Positions 18,858 through 27,920 of a DNA stretch of 64,000 bases are shown here, piece by piece. The translations under genes were made by a program, and so were the position numbers. Position 1 is the stretch's first letter, and every line of letters begins with the position of its first letter. The notes beneath the pieces were generated by a model, which made no database searches, was not told where the DNA came from, and saw only the letters and a list, made by a program, of their open reading frames with translations. Origin of the DNA: Saccharospirillaceae bacterium (lineage in GTDB: Bacteria > Pseudomonadota > Gammaproteobacteria > Pseudomonadales > Oceanobacteraceae); NCBI GenBank assembly GCA_022448365.1, contig JAKVCS010000004.1:430856-494855 (forward strand), in the 5' to 3' direction.

Positions 18858-19145
18858 ATGTCGGACAGGATCAATATTCATTGTGGTGATCGGCTCAGTA
18901 TCGAGCATGTTGAACGCCTCTACAGCGAAATGGAAAGCGCTTTGACGTCTGATGTCGATATCGAATTGAATGCCTCTGATGTGAATTACTGCGATACCGC
19001 AGGCTTGCAGCTGGTGGTCAGTTTAAGACAAAAATTACAAGTAACCGGGCATGATATTTATTGGTCTGGTAGCAGTGATTGCCTCAATGAAACTGCAGGT
19101 TATTTGGGCCTGCGCGCTTCGCTTGGTCTCTCAAGCACCCAATAA
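18858..19145 (+). CDS. STAS-domain protein (MlaB/anti-sigma-antagonist-like) of the first chemosensory cassette
   Basis: A 95-aa single STAS domain. The loop that carries the phosphorylated residue in anti-sigma-factor antagonists reads YCDTAGLQ, with Thr47 in place of Ser. I chose ATG 18858 with AGGTG upstream; a GTG at 18849 would add three residues. It heads the run STAS-cheY-cheA-cheW-receptor-cheR-cheD-cheB, so a role in that signalling array is inferred from context. Similar STAS genes occur before CheA genes elsewhere, with unclear function. Confidence 0.8.
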   Translation: MSDRINIHCGDRLSIEHVERLYSEMESALTSDVDIELNASDVNYCDTAGLQLVVSLRQKLQVTGHDIYWSGSSDCLNETAGYLGLRASLGLSSTQ

Positions 19146-19174
19146 GTAATTATATCGAACAGGAGTTCTCCAAC

Positions 19175-19537
19175 ATGGCGAATATTTTAGCTGTCGACGA
19201 CTCTGCGTCCATGCGTCAGATGGTGTCCTTTACTTTAAAAGGCGCTGGCTATCAGGTCGTAGAGGCGAGTGATGGCGTTGAGGCATTAGCGGAAGCCAAA
19301 AAAGGTAGATTTGATCTGGTGTTGTCAGATGTGAATATGCCAAACATGAATGGTATTGAATTAGTTAAAGAGCTGCGTCAGCTGGCCGATTATAAATTCA
19401 CGCCGTTGTTAATGCTGACAACAGAGTCAGCAGGTGATATGAAAATGCAGGGCAAACAGGCTGGAGCCACGGGGTGGATTGTGAAGCCATTCAATCCAGA
19501 CCAATTACTAAGCACGATTAAGCGTGTTTTAGGATAA
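19175..19537 (+). CDS. cheY: Chemotaxis response regulator CheY (first cassette)
   Basis: A 120-aa stand-alone receiver domain with acidic pocket DDS (~8-10), phospho-acceptor Asp52 (LSDVNMPN), switch Thr (LLMLTTES) and Lys (IVKPFN). It lies 5 bases upstream of cheA. By gene order it matches CheY2 of the P. aeruginosa Che2 cluster and need not act on the motor; the flagellar CheY is more likely the gene at 42565. ATG follows CAGGAG. Confidence 0.9.
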   Translation: MANILAVDDSASMRQMVSFTLKGAGYQVVEASDGVEALAEAKKGRFDLVLSDVNMPNMNGIELVKELRQLADYKFTPLLMLTTESAGDMKMQGKQAGATGWIVKPFNPDQLLSTIKRVLG

Positions 19538-19542
19538 TCGTT

Positions 19543-21651
19543 ATGAGTGTTGATCTTTCACAGTTTCATCAGGTCTTTTTCGAAGAAAGCTTTGAAGGTC
19601 TTGATGTCATGGAGAGCCAGCTGCTTGAACTGCAGCCAGGTGATGTAGACAGTGAAACGGTCAATACAATCTTCCGTGCTGCCCATTCGATTAAAGGCGG
19701 TGCCGGTACTTTCGGTTTTTTACAGATATCCGAGTTCACTCATGTGGTAGAAACACTGCTGGATGAAATTCGCGCTGGGCAGCGTTCGATGGAGCAGCGA
19801 TACGTTGAGTTATTCTTGTTGTCTGTTGATTGCCTGCGTTCAATGCTAACCACCCTGCAAACGGGTGAAGAAGCCGAGATGACTCGCGCTGATGAATTGA
19901 AAGCGAGTTTCGAGGTCATTCTTAACGGTGATTCTGCAACCGTTGAAAATATGGCGATAACCACATCAGAGAACGATCAAAACGACACTGGTTGGCATAT
20001 TCGTTTTAAAAGTGATGTGGATATTTTACGGACTGGTAATGAGCCATTCCGAATGTTCCGCGAGTTGGCTGAAATTGTGGGTGAAGAGTATCTCGAAGTT
20101 ACTCCGGATTTTTCGACGTTACCAGAATTCACCAGTCTTAATCCGGAAGCGTGCTATCTGAACTGGGATATTTACGTTCGTAAAAGTGTGACGAAGCCGG
20201 AGATTTCCTGCGTATTCGAATGGGTCGAAGACGAATGTGAGATAGAGTACATTCCGCTCATCTCCGAAGCATCACAGCCTGATCAACCATCACAGGCTAT
20301 CGACAATGTGAGCCCCTCATCTGATGACACCCATACCAATGCTGTAGCCGCAAGTACGGCTTTACCGGACGAACAGAAGTCAGCCGCTGATCCGAACCTG
20401 AAACCAGAGACAATAAAATCGCCGCAGAAGAATGCCATAAAAGCTGCAGAAAATTCATCGATTCGAGTATCAATCGATAAAGTCGATAGTCTGATCAATA
20501 TGGTCGGAGAGCTGGTCATTACGCAGTCCATGTTAGGTCAGCTTGGTACTGATTTTGACCTGAGTCGCCTGGCGAAGCTACAGGAGGGGTTGTCGCAGTT
20601 AGAGCAGAATACCCGGGAGCTGCAGGAAAGTGTGATGAAAATTCGCATGATGCCAATCAGCTTTGCCTTTAGTCGCTTTCCACGCCTCGTTCGGGATATG
20701 GGAAAACAGTTAGGTAAGAAGATTAATCTCGTCATGCTGGGCGAAAGTACCGAGCTTGATAAAACGGTGATGGAAAAAATTGGTGATCCCCTGATCCATC
20801 TCGTCCGTAATTCTATTGATCACGGACTGGAAACAACGGAATCGCGTTTGGCTGCTGGTAAGTCAGAGCAAGGCACAATCACTCTGAATGCATTTCACCA
20901 GGGTGGAAATATTGTTATCGAAGTTAAAGATGATGGATCAGGTCTGAATGAAGAGAAAATCCGTCAAAAAGCCATTGCCAACGGGCTTATTCAGGAATCC
21001 GAGCCAATGACTCCGGAAGAAGTTCATAACTTGATCTTTCTACCCGGGTTCTCGACCGCAGAGACGGTTAGTGATATTTCTGGTCGTGGCGTGGGTATGG
21101 ATGTTGTACGACGAAATATCAACGAACTAAATGGCAGTATTGATGTATTCTCGAAACCCGGTGTTGGTTCAACATTCACCATTCGGCTGCCTTTGACGTT
21201 GGCGATTCTTGATGGTCAGCTCGTTCGTGTTGCCAACGAAACCTACATTTTTCCTCTGGTATCGATTGTTGAATCTATTCAGTTAGAAAACAAAGCATTG
21301 AACAATATCACGGGTAGCCAGCAGGTTATGCAGTTGCGTGATGATTATATTCCGATTATTCGTCTTGATGAAGTATTTAATCTACAACGCGATTTCGAAG
21401 AATCTGGCGAAACTATGTTGGTCATCGTTGAGGCCGATAACGAGAAAATTGGCCTGGTGGTTGATGATTTATTAGGCCAGCAGCAGGTTGTTATTAAAAG
21501 TCTGGAACAGAATTATCAGAAGGTTTCCGGTATTTCAGGTGCAACGATTCTTGGAGACGGAACGGTCGCTTTAATTATTGATACCTCCAGTATTGGCAAA
21601 CGTATTGACCCACTTGCTCAAAGCAAGAAAACATCCGAGCAAGCGGCTTAA
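19543..21651 (+). CDS. cheA: Chemotaxis histidine kinase CheA (first cassette)
   Basis: A 702-aa kinase. The P1 Hpt domain has His48 (RAAHSIKGGAGTFGF), and a P2-like region spans ~145-235. A low-complexity linker leads to the P3 dimerisation domain (~305-365) with DSLINMVGELVI. The P4 ATPase domain has the N-box HLVRNSIDHGLE, DDGSG and GRGVGMDVV. The P5 CheW-like domain ends the protein. It is distinct from the 760-aa CheA at 43765, which has three acidic linker repeats. Two CheAs in one locus indicate two separate arrays. Confidence 0.94.
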   Translation: MSVDLSQFHQVFFEESFEGLDVMESQLLELQPGDVDSETVNTIFRAAHSIKGGAGTFGFLQISEFTHVVETLLDEIRAGQRSMEQRYVELFLLSVDCLRSMLTTLQTGEEAEMTRADELKASFEVILNGDSATVENMAITTSENDQNDTGWHIRFKSDVDILRTGNEPFRMFRELAEIVGEEYLEVTPDFSTLPEFTSLNPEACYLNWDIYVRKSVTKPEISCVFEWVEDECEIEYIPLISEASQPDQPSQAIDNVSPSSDDTHTNAVAASTALPDEQKSAADPNLKPETIKSPQKNAIKAAENSSIRVSIDKVDSLINMVGELVITQSMLGQLGTDFDLSRLAKLQEGLSQLEQNTRELQESVMKIRMMPISFAFSRFPRLVRDMGKQLGKKINLVMLGESTELDKTVMEKIGDPLIHLVRNSIDHGLETTESRLAAGKSEQGTITLNAFHQGGNIVIEVKDDGSGLNEEKIRQKAIANGLIQESEPMTPEEVHNLIFLPGFSTAETVSDISGRGVGMDVVRRNINELNGSIDVFSKPGVGSTFTIRLPLTLAILDGQLVRVANETYIFPLVSIVESIQLENKALNNITGSQQVMQLRDDYIPIIRLDEVFNLQRDFEESGETMLVIVEADNEKIGLVVDDLLGQQQVVIKSLEQNYQKVSGISGATILGDGTVALIIDTSSIGKRIDPLAQSKKTSEQAA

Positions 21652-21661
21652 GGAATTCGAT

Positions 21662-22168
21662 ATGGCAGCAATAAATGAAGTGAGTGTGAGTGAATCTGAT
21701 GCCGAGCACCAGTATCTGACGTTTATAATGGCGGGTGAGGAATATGGTGTTGATATTCTTGCTGTCCAGGAAATTCGTGGCTGGGAAGACTCCACCTTTA
21801 TCCCGAATGCGCCTGCTTATATCAAAGGTGTCATTAATCTTCGGGGGACGATTGTTCCCATTATGGATTTGCGTACACGTTTTGGTCTAGAGGATGTTCA
21901 ATATAGTCCACTTACTGTTGTCACTATTTTGAAATTTGAATCAGATCAGGGAGAACGTGTTATGGGAATTGTTGTTGATGCAGTTTCAGATGTGTACACC
22001 ATTTCGGACGACGAGACTCGTAGAACCCCGGAACTGACAGAAGATAAGAACTCAGCATTTATTAAGGGTCTGGTTAATGTAGACGATAAAATGATCATCC
22101 TCCTGGATGTGGAGTCCTTACTCAGTTTTGAACAAAAAACGCTGACTAAACTCGTTGCAGCTCAGTAA
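21662..22168 (+). CDS. cheW: Coupling protein CheW (first cassette)
   Basis: A 168-aa SH3-like adaptor that joins receptors to CheA. Family motifs EYGVDILAVQEI, IKGVINLRGTIVPIMDL and MGIVVDAVSDV are present. I chose ATG 21662 (MAAINEVSV) after AAGGAATTCGAT. An in-frame extension back to 21578 lies inside cheA and is rejected. Confidence 0.93.
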   Translation: MAAINEVSVSESDAEHQYLTFIMAGEEYGVDILAVQEIRGWEDSTFIPNAPAYIKGVINLRGTIVPIMDLRTRFGLEDVQYSPLTVVTILKFESDQGERVMGIVVDAVSDVYTISDDETRRTPELTEDKNSAFIKGLVNVDDKMIILLDVESLLSFEQKTLTKLVAAQ

Positions 22169-22241
22169 CTCAAGTCATGATTATCAGGAATTATACTGTT
22201 TTCGCTGACTGAAGCGATGCAGATACTCAAAGGGTATTGCT

Positions 22242-24992
22242 ATGAATATTTTAAAAAATTTCTTCGCTGACGAACAAACAGAAAAAGACAGTGTTTTATT
22301 ACGCGAGCTGAAGGCGAAGGTGGAAGCTCTGGACAAGAGTCAGGCTGTCATTGAGTTTAATATGGATGGCACCATTATTACTGCCAACGGTAATTTCCTG
22401 GCAGCGATGGGGTATGGTCTTGATGAAATTGTGGGCCAGCATCATCGAATGTTCGTTTCGCCAGAACTTGCCGTGAGTGCTGAGTATCGTGAATTCTGGG
22501 AGCGTTTGGGTCAGGGTGAATTTCAGTCTGCTGAATTTCCACGCGTTGCTAAAAATGGTGCAAATATCTGGATACAGGCTTCCTATAATCCGATTATGGA
22601 CGAGCATGGTCGTCCATACAAGGTGGTCAAATACGCAACTGATATTACCGAGCAGAAGCAAAAAAGTGCGGATTATGAAGGACAGTTAAATGCCATAAGT
22701 AAAGCTCAGGCAGTTATCGAATTTAATCTCGATGGTACTATTATCAATGCCAACGATAATTTTCTCGCGGTAACCGGTTACCGCCTGGAGGAAATTCAAG
22801 GTCAGCATCATCGCATGTTTGTTGATCCGGATTATGCATCGTCAGTCGATTATCGAAATTTCTGGGATCGTCTGAGTCATGGTGAATACGATTCCGGTGA
22901 ATACCAGCGTTTTGGCAAAACCGGAGAAGAGGTTTGGATTCAGGCATCGTATAACCCGATTTATGATGTTACCGGTAAGCCATTCAAGGTTGTGAAATAC
23001 GCAACGGATATTACTGAGCAGCGCAAACAGGCCATTATAAATGCGCGTAATGCAGACATCGCCAATGCCTTGGATGTGTGTCAGGCGAATGTCATGTTAG
23101 CCAACAGTAATATGGAGATTACGTATATTAACGAATGCCTGCGAGCAGCCTTATCGCACCGCCAGGATGATATTCGTAAAGACCTGGCGTCGTTTGACGT
23201 AGAAAAACTGATTGGTAGCAGCATAGAACAGTTCCATCAGGAATCATCGCATCAAAACAGGATGATTGGCGATTACAAAGAACCGTATCGCACCCGTTTG
23301 ACGTTCGGAGGCGCTACTTTCTCCCTAACAGCAACGCCTTGGTCAAATTCGTCTGGTGAACGTATTGGCACCATTGTTGAGTGGCAGGATCTGACTGATG
23401 AATTGGCTCGCTTATCCGAAGAGAAGGTACTTGCAGATGCAAACGCTCGGGTTAAGCAAGCACTGGATGTTGTATCTACCAATGCCATGATTGCTGACCC
23501 CGATTTTAATATCATCTACATGAACGCAGCAGTAAAAGAAATGATGAGTAATGCTGAGGCGGACATTCGCAGTGATATACCTGGGTTTAATGCCAGTCAG
23601 TTAGATGGCCAGAACATTGATATATTTCATAAAAATCCAGCCCATCAACGACACATGGTTAAGGCTCTCGAAAGCGAGTATCGTACCGAGATAAAAGTGG
23701 GTGGTCGAACGTTTAGCTTAATTGCAAACCCGATCTTTAATGAAAGCAAAGATCGTATCGGAACCATTGTGGAATGGAAGGACCGTACTGCAGAGGTTTC
23801 AGCTGAACAGGAAATAGACCAGATTGTAGAAGCTGCAACAATGGGTGATTTATCCCGCCGTATTGCAATGGAGGGTAAAGACGGCTTCTTCCTGAAATTA
23901 GCCGATGGCCTGAATAAATTGCTCACCATTTCAGACAGTGTGGTGTCCGATACCATTCGTGTATTCGACGCACTGGCACACGGTAACCTGACACGAAAAA
24001 TTGAAGAAGATTATCAGGGAGCGTTTGATAAGCTCAAGCAAGATGCCAATACCACCGTTGATCGCCTGACCGATATTATTACCCGCATTCGTGAAGCTGC
24101 CTCGACGGTATCGACCGGAGCCAGTGAAATTGCCCAGGGCAATGCTGATTTAAGTAAACGTACCGAGTCTCAGGCTTCCAGTCTGGAGGAAACGGCCTCC
24201 AGCATGGAAGAGATGACCAGTGCAGTAAAACAAACCAGTGATAATTCAGTTCACGCTAATGAGCTGGCGGCATCTGCGAAGCAAAAAGCGCAATCAGGTG
24301 GCGACGTTGTCAGTAAGGCAGTCAACGCCATGGAAGAAATAAACCATTCCAGCAAGAAAATCGCCGACATTATTAGTGTAATTGATGAAATTGCTTTCCA
24401 AACCAATTTACTTGCTCTGAATGCAGCGGTTGAAGCAGCCCGAGCAGGCGAGCAAGGTCGAGGGTTCGCTGTGGTTGCCGGCGAAGTCCGAAATCTGGCA
24501 CAACGCTCGGCAGGTGCGGCGAAAGAAATTAAAGATCTGATTCGTGACAGTGTTGATAAGGTGGATGCAGGCACATCGCTGGTTAATGAATCGGGTAAAA
24601 CATTGAACGAAATCATTCACTCTGTTGATCGTGTTTCTGACATGATTCAGGAAATCAGCACCGCTGCCCGCGAGCAATCTTCGGGAATTGAGCAAGTGAA
24701 CAGTGCGGTCGCACAAATGGATGAAATGACGCAACAGAATGCTGCGTTGGTTGAGGAAGCATCAGCGGCTGGTGAAGCAATGGCTGAGCAATCTCAGTCG
24801 ATGATGCAGATGATGGAGTTCTTTTCACTTGATGCTCATACGAATATAACATCAATCAACAATGCTTCTCCTGTGAAGTCCCGAGAGTCGTCATTATCAG
24901 CGGCTGTTAATGCCGGTTTTAATCCAACACGTAATGCCAGTCAGGGAGGACTATCTTTTAGTCAGGAAGATAGCGAATGGGCAGAATTTTAA
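22242..24992 (+). CDS. Soluble methyl-accepting chemoreceptor with four PAS domains and a CheR-docking tail
   Basis: A 916-aa receptor with no signal peptide or transmembrane segment, so probably a cytoplasmic array. Two closely similar PAS domains (~30-140 and ~152-262, both with GQHHRMFV and [11 protein letters not shown]) are followed by a second, different similar pair (~275-390 and ~400-515). Two HAMP-like segments follow (~520-625). The signalling hairpin has the tip sequence [21 protein letters not shown]. The C-terminus is EWAEF, a WxxF-type pentapeptide like the CheR/CheD docking tails of Tar and P. aeruginosa McpB/Aer2. PAS domains of this type often bind flavin or haem; which is unknown here. 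The gene overlaps cheR by 16 bases. Confidence 0.93.
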   Translation: MNILKNFFADEQTEKDSVLLRELKAKVEALDKSQAVIEFNMDGTIITANGNFLAAMGYGLDEIVGQHHRMFVSPELAVSAEYREFWERLGQGEFQSAEFPRVAKNGANIWIQASYNPIMDEHGRPYKVVKYATDITEQKQKSADYEGQLNAISKAQAVIEFNLDGTIINANDNFLAVTGYRLEEIQGQHHRMFVDPDYASSVDYRNFWDRLSHGEYDSGEYQRFGKTGEEVWIQASYNPIYDVTGKPFKVVKYATDITEQRKQAIINARNADIANALDVCQANVMLANSNMEITYINECLRAALSHRQDDIRKDLASFDVEKLIGSSIEQFHQESSHQNRMIGDYKEPYRTRLTFGGATFSLTATPWSNSSGERIGTIVEWQDLTDELARLSEEKVLADANARVKQALDVVSTNAMIADPDFNIIYMNAAVKEMMSNAEADIRSDIPGFNASQLDGQNIDIFHKNPAHQRHMVKALESEYRTEIKVGGRTFSLIANPIFNESKDRIGTIVEWKDRTAEVSAEQEIDQIVEAATMGDLSRRIAMEGKDGFFLKLADGLNKLLTISDSVVSDTIRVFDALAHGNLTRKIEEDYQGAFDKLKQDANTTVDRLTDIITRIREAASTVSTGASEIAQGNADLSKRTESQASSLEETASSMEEMTSAVKQTSDNSVHANELAASAKQKAQSGGDVVSKAVNAMEEINHSSKKIADIISVIDEIAFQTNLLALNAAVEAARAGEQGRGFAVVAGEVRNLAQRSAGAAKEIKDLIRDSVDKVDAGTSLVNESGKTLNEIIHSVDRVSDMIQEISTAAREQSSGIEQVNSAVAQMDEMTQQNAALVEEASAAGEAMAEQSQSMMQMMEFFSLDAHTNITSINNASPVKSRESSLSAAVNAGFNPTRNASQGGLSFSQEDSEWAEF

Positions 24993-25849
24993 CGGTGAGC
25001 ACTGTTTATGATGAACAGCAACGTAATAATGACCGTGAATTCAGGATGACCACTGCTGACTTCGATCGAATTTCGAAGTTAGCACTGCAATACAGCGGCA
25101 TTGTTCTGGCCCGCCACAAACGTAATATGGTGTACAGCCGTATCGCTCGTCGTGTCAGAGCACTGAAATTAGACTGCTTTTCCGATTACCTGAATTATCT
25201 GGAGTGTAATCACGCTGTTGAGGCATCGGAATTCATTAATGCTCTGACGACTAACCTAACATCATTTTTCCGGGAAAATCATCATTTTAATTTTCTAAAA
25301 GAAGAGCTATTTCCAAAACTGGCCATCATCAATCAGAGCAGTAGAAAACTACGGATTTGGTCGGCCGGTTGCTCGATCGGACAAGAGGCTTATTCAATAG
25401 CGATGATGTTAAAGGAGTCTGTATTCCCATTAAGTTGGGATGTGAAAATACTGGCAACCGATTTGGACTCTAACGTCATTGAAGCCGGTCGAGATGCCGT
25501 TTATCCATCAGAACACATCGATGGTATTGACAGTGAAATTGTCAAAAAATACTTTAATCGAAGTAATGATGGACAGTCTGTTCAGGTGAAAGACGCACTC
25601 AGAAAGATGGTTTTTTTTAAGCGTCTTAATTTGCTCGAAGAGTGGCCTATGACAGGACCTTTCGACGTTATCTTTTGTCGAAACGTCGTTATCTACTTTA
25701 ACAAAGAAACACAGAATATTTTATTTGATCGATACGCCGATATGCTACCTATTGGTGGTCACCTTATCATCGGTCACTCAGAGAATATCAATGGTGTTAC
25801 GGACAGATTCGAAAATTTGGGTAATACCATTTACCGGAAGAAAAGATGA
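24977..25849 (+). CDS. cheR: Chemoreceptor glutamate methyltransferase CheR
   Basis: A 290-aa SAM-dependent methyltransferase that methylates receptor glutamates. An N-terminal helical domain ([17 protein letters not shown]) is followed by the SAM motif [13 protein letters not shown] and [14 protein letters not shown] chose ATG 24977, inside the end of the receptor gene, because AGGAAG lies 7 bases upstream. This places the RIS motif at the same distance from the start as in E. coli CheR. An internal ATG at 25046 has a poor ribosome site. cheD follows with a 4-base overlap. Confidence 0.93.
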   Translation: MGRILTVSTVYDEQQRNNDREFRMTTADFDRISKLALQYSGIVLARHKRNMVYSRIARRVRALKLDCFSDYLNYLECNHAVEASEFINALTTNLTSFFRENHHFNFLKEELFPKLAIINQSSRKLRIWSAGCSIGQEAYSIAMMLKESVFPLSWDVKILATDLDSNVIEAGRDAVYPSEHIDGIDSEIVKKYFNRSNDGQSVQVKDALRKMVFFKRLNLLEEWPMTGPFDVIFCRNVVIYFNKETQNILFDRYADMLPIGGHLIIGHSENINGVTDRFENLGNTIYRKKR

Positions 25850-26499
25850 ATGTTTCTGAAGCTAAACGCGCTGTTCAGCCTCCGGCAGGCTCGGGTTTTG
25901 AGCATGTCAATCGTTACTGGGACCCCGTGCATAACGTCTGGGCAGCCAAAATCTTACCTGGCGAATTTTATATCTCTACTCATGGAGAAATGGTTGTTAC
26001 GGTATTAGGTTCATGTATTGCGGCCTGTATTCGCGATAAGGTTCGGGGCATTGGTGGTATGAATCATTTTATGCTGCCAATGCAAGGCGCGTTTTCTTCT
26101 GACATCTGGGGAACTAATTCGAATACACACGCTTCCCGCTACGGCAACTGGGCGATGGAGTATCTGATTAACGAAATTCTCAAGCGTGGTGGTAAACGTG
26201 AAAACCTCGAAGTTAAGCTGTTTGGTGGCGGCCAGATGATCGCCTCCATGAGTGATATCGGCCAACGAAATATCCTGTTCGCCTATAATTACTTAGCAAG
26301 TGAAGGTTTGCAGGTTGAAGCGTCAGATGTGGGTGATGTATTTGCCCGTAAAGTGCTTTACTTCCCGGATACTGGCAGTGTCAAAGTCAGACGTATTAAG
26401 CAGATGAGCAATGATACATTGATTCAACGTGAGACTGAGTATCGTAAAACGGTCTCTCAGCCGAAAGGACCTGCTGGCGGAGGCATAGATTTATTCTGA
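25846..26499 (+). CDS. cheD: Chemoreceptor glutamine deamidase CheD
   Basis: A 217-aa deamidase that converts receptor Gln to Glu. The catalytic Cys in the block TVLGSCIAACI and the His in GIGGMNHFMLP are present, as is the GGGQMI loop. In P. aeruginosa the equivalent gene sits in the same place and its product docks on the tail of McpB. Length is slightly above the family mean because of N- and C-terminal extensions. Confidence 0.93.
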   Translation: MNVSEAKRAVQPPAGSGFEHVNRYWDPVHNVWAAKILPGEFYISTHGEMVVTVLGSCIAACIRDKVRGIGGMNHFMLPMQGAFSSDIWGTNSNTHASRYGNWAMEYLINEILKRGGKRENLEVKLFGGGQMIASMSDIGQRNILFAYNYLASEGLQVEASDVGDVFARKVLYFPDTGSVKVRRIKQMSNDTLIQRETEYRKTVSQPKGPAGGGIDLF

Positions 26500-26506
26500 G
26501 TTTGTT

Positions 26507-27544
26507 ATGACCAATAGAATTAAAGTCCTGATTATTGATGATTCAGCCCTGATTCGCCAAATGTTAAAAGAAGTCCTGACTGGTTCAGACGATATCGACG
26601 TGGTGGGTACTGCAGCAGACCCCTTTATTGCACGAGAAAAAATAAAACGTTTGAACCCGGATGTATTGACTCTGGACGTTGAAATGCCGCGGATGAGCGG
26701 CTTACAGTTTCTCAGCAACCTGATGCGCTTGCGACCAATGCCTGTGGTGATGGTGTCAACCCTGACCGAGGCCGGTGCTCCGGAAACTCTGGAGGCCCTG
26801 GAAATTGGTGCTGTCGATTACATCGCCAAGCCAAAAGCCAAAGATGTGGTTGAATTCAGCGATTTCGTCGAGAATCTGTTGGAAAAGGTGCGTATGGCAG
26901 CAAAAGCCCGTTTGCGTCCGTACAACCCAGTTCAGAGGACACCAGTACCGACATTAGCCAAAGTTCCCTACAAACGGATGATCTGTATCGGCTCGTCCAC
27001 CGGGGGAACGGAAGCTATCCGTGAATTACTTGGAGGTTTGCCACAAAACTGTCCGCCAGTTGTGATCACCCAGCATATTCCGGAAGTTTTCAGCGCATCA
27101 TTTGCAATGCGGCTTGACCGTTCTCTGGCGATGGAAGTACGGGAGGCTGAGGATGGTCTGAAAGTACTGCCAGGACGAGTGATCATTGCTAAGGGTAACA
27201 CGCACCTGACGTTCAGAAAGCAGGGAGTGCATATCGTCTGTCAGCTGAGCGATACTGAGCGTGTGAATCGCCATAAGCCTGCTGTTGAGGTAATGTTTGA
27301 CGCGATTGCACAAGTGACCCCGGCTACCAAGTTGGTTGCGGTCATGCTAACCGGAATGGGGGCTGATGGTGCCAAAGCCATGAAGCGGCTCAAAGATGCC
27401 GGCGCTCGGTGCTTGGCACAGGATGAAAGCTCATCTGTTGTCTGGGGGATGCCTAAAGCCGCGTATGACCTTGGCGCAGTTGATGAAATGGTGTCGCTAT
27501 CAAATATTGCGTCAAAAATGCTAAAAGCTGCGCAATTGCCATGA
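26507..27544 (+). CDS. cheB: Chemoreceptor methylesterase CheB (first cassette)
   Basis: A 345-aa receiver-methylesterase. The receiver domain has DDS and phospho-acceptor Asp57 (LTLDVEMPRM). After a linker (~140-155) the esterase domain carries the catalytic triad motifs Ser in GSSTGGTEA, His in ITQHIPEVF and Asp in TGMGADGAKAM. It completes the adaptation set CheR-CheD-CheB of the first array. A second CheB is at 46066. Confidence 0.95.
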   Translation: MTNRIKVLIIDDSALIRQMLKEVLTGSDDIDVVGTAADPFIAREKIKRLNPDVLTLDVEMPRMSGLQFLSNLMRLRPMPVVMVSTLTEAGAPETLEALEIGAVDYIAKPKAKDVVEFSDFVENLLEKVRMAAKARLRPYNPVQRTPVPTLAKVPYKRMICIGSSTGGTEAIRELLGGLPQNCPPVVITQHIPEVFSASFAMRLDRSLAMEVREAEDGLKVLPGRVIIAKGNTHLTFRKQGVHIVCQLSDTERVNRHKPAVEVMFDAIAQVTPATKLVAVMLTGMGADGAKAMKRLKDAGARCLAQDESSSVVWGMPKAAYDLGAVDEMVSLSNIASKMLKAAQLP

Positions 27545-27601
27545 CAAATTTCTTCTTTGTGCTAAATATAAATATACATATTACTAATTGGAGGTAACCC
27601 G

Positions 27602-27907
27602 ATGACTGTACAGTCTTCTCTGGCGGGTGATGGTCGCGAATTAACGATCAAAATCGATGGTCGCTTTGACTTCAGTGCTCACCAGGAATTTCGTGACGCA
27701 TATGAGAATGTATCTTCCGGGATATCCTCTTATGTTGTTGATATGGGTGGTACTTCTTACCTAGATAGTTCTGCTCTCGGTATGTTGTTATTGTTGCGCG
27801 ATCATGCGGGGGGTGATAGTTCCGATGTACAGATCGTGAACTGTAATCAGGATGTGCGTAAGATTCTGACGATCTCAAATTTCGAGCAACTGTTCCGAAT
27901 CCAGTAA
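27602..27907 (+). CDS. hsbA: Anti-sigma-factor antagonist, HsbA-like (STAS)
   Basis: A 101-aa STAS protein of the SpoIIAA/HsbA type. The phosphorylation loop reads YLDSSALGML with Ser56 the expected switch residue. It is followed at once by the receiver-phosphatase-kinase gene and an Hpt gene, the three components of the P. aeruginosa HptB-HsbR-HsbA pathway, where HsbA partners with the anti-sigma factor FlgM. A strong GGAGGT precedes the ATG, and an AT-rich 57-base gap separates it from cheB. The alternative is CrsA (Shewanella), which acts on RpoS. Confidence 0.82.
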   Translation: MTVQSSLAGDGRELTIKIDGRFDFSAHQEFRDAYENVSSGISSYVVDMGGTSYLDSSALGMLLLLRDHAGGDSSDVQIVNCNQDVRKILTISNFEQLFRIQ

Positions 27908-27920
27908 GCGGGACTCTGAC

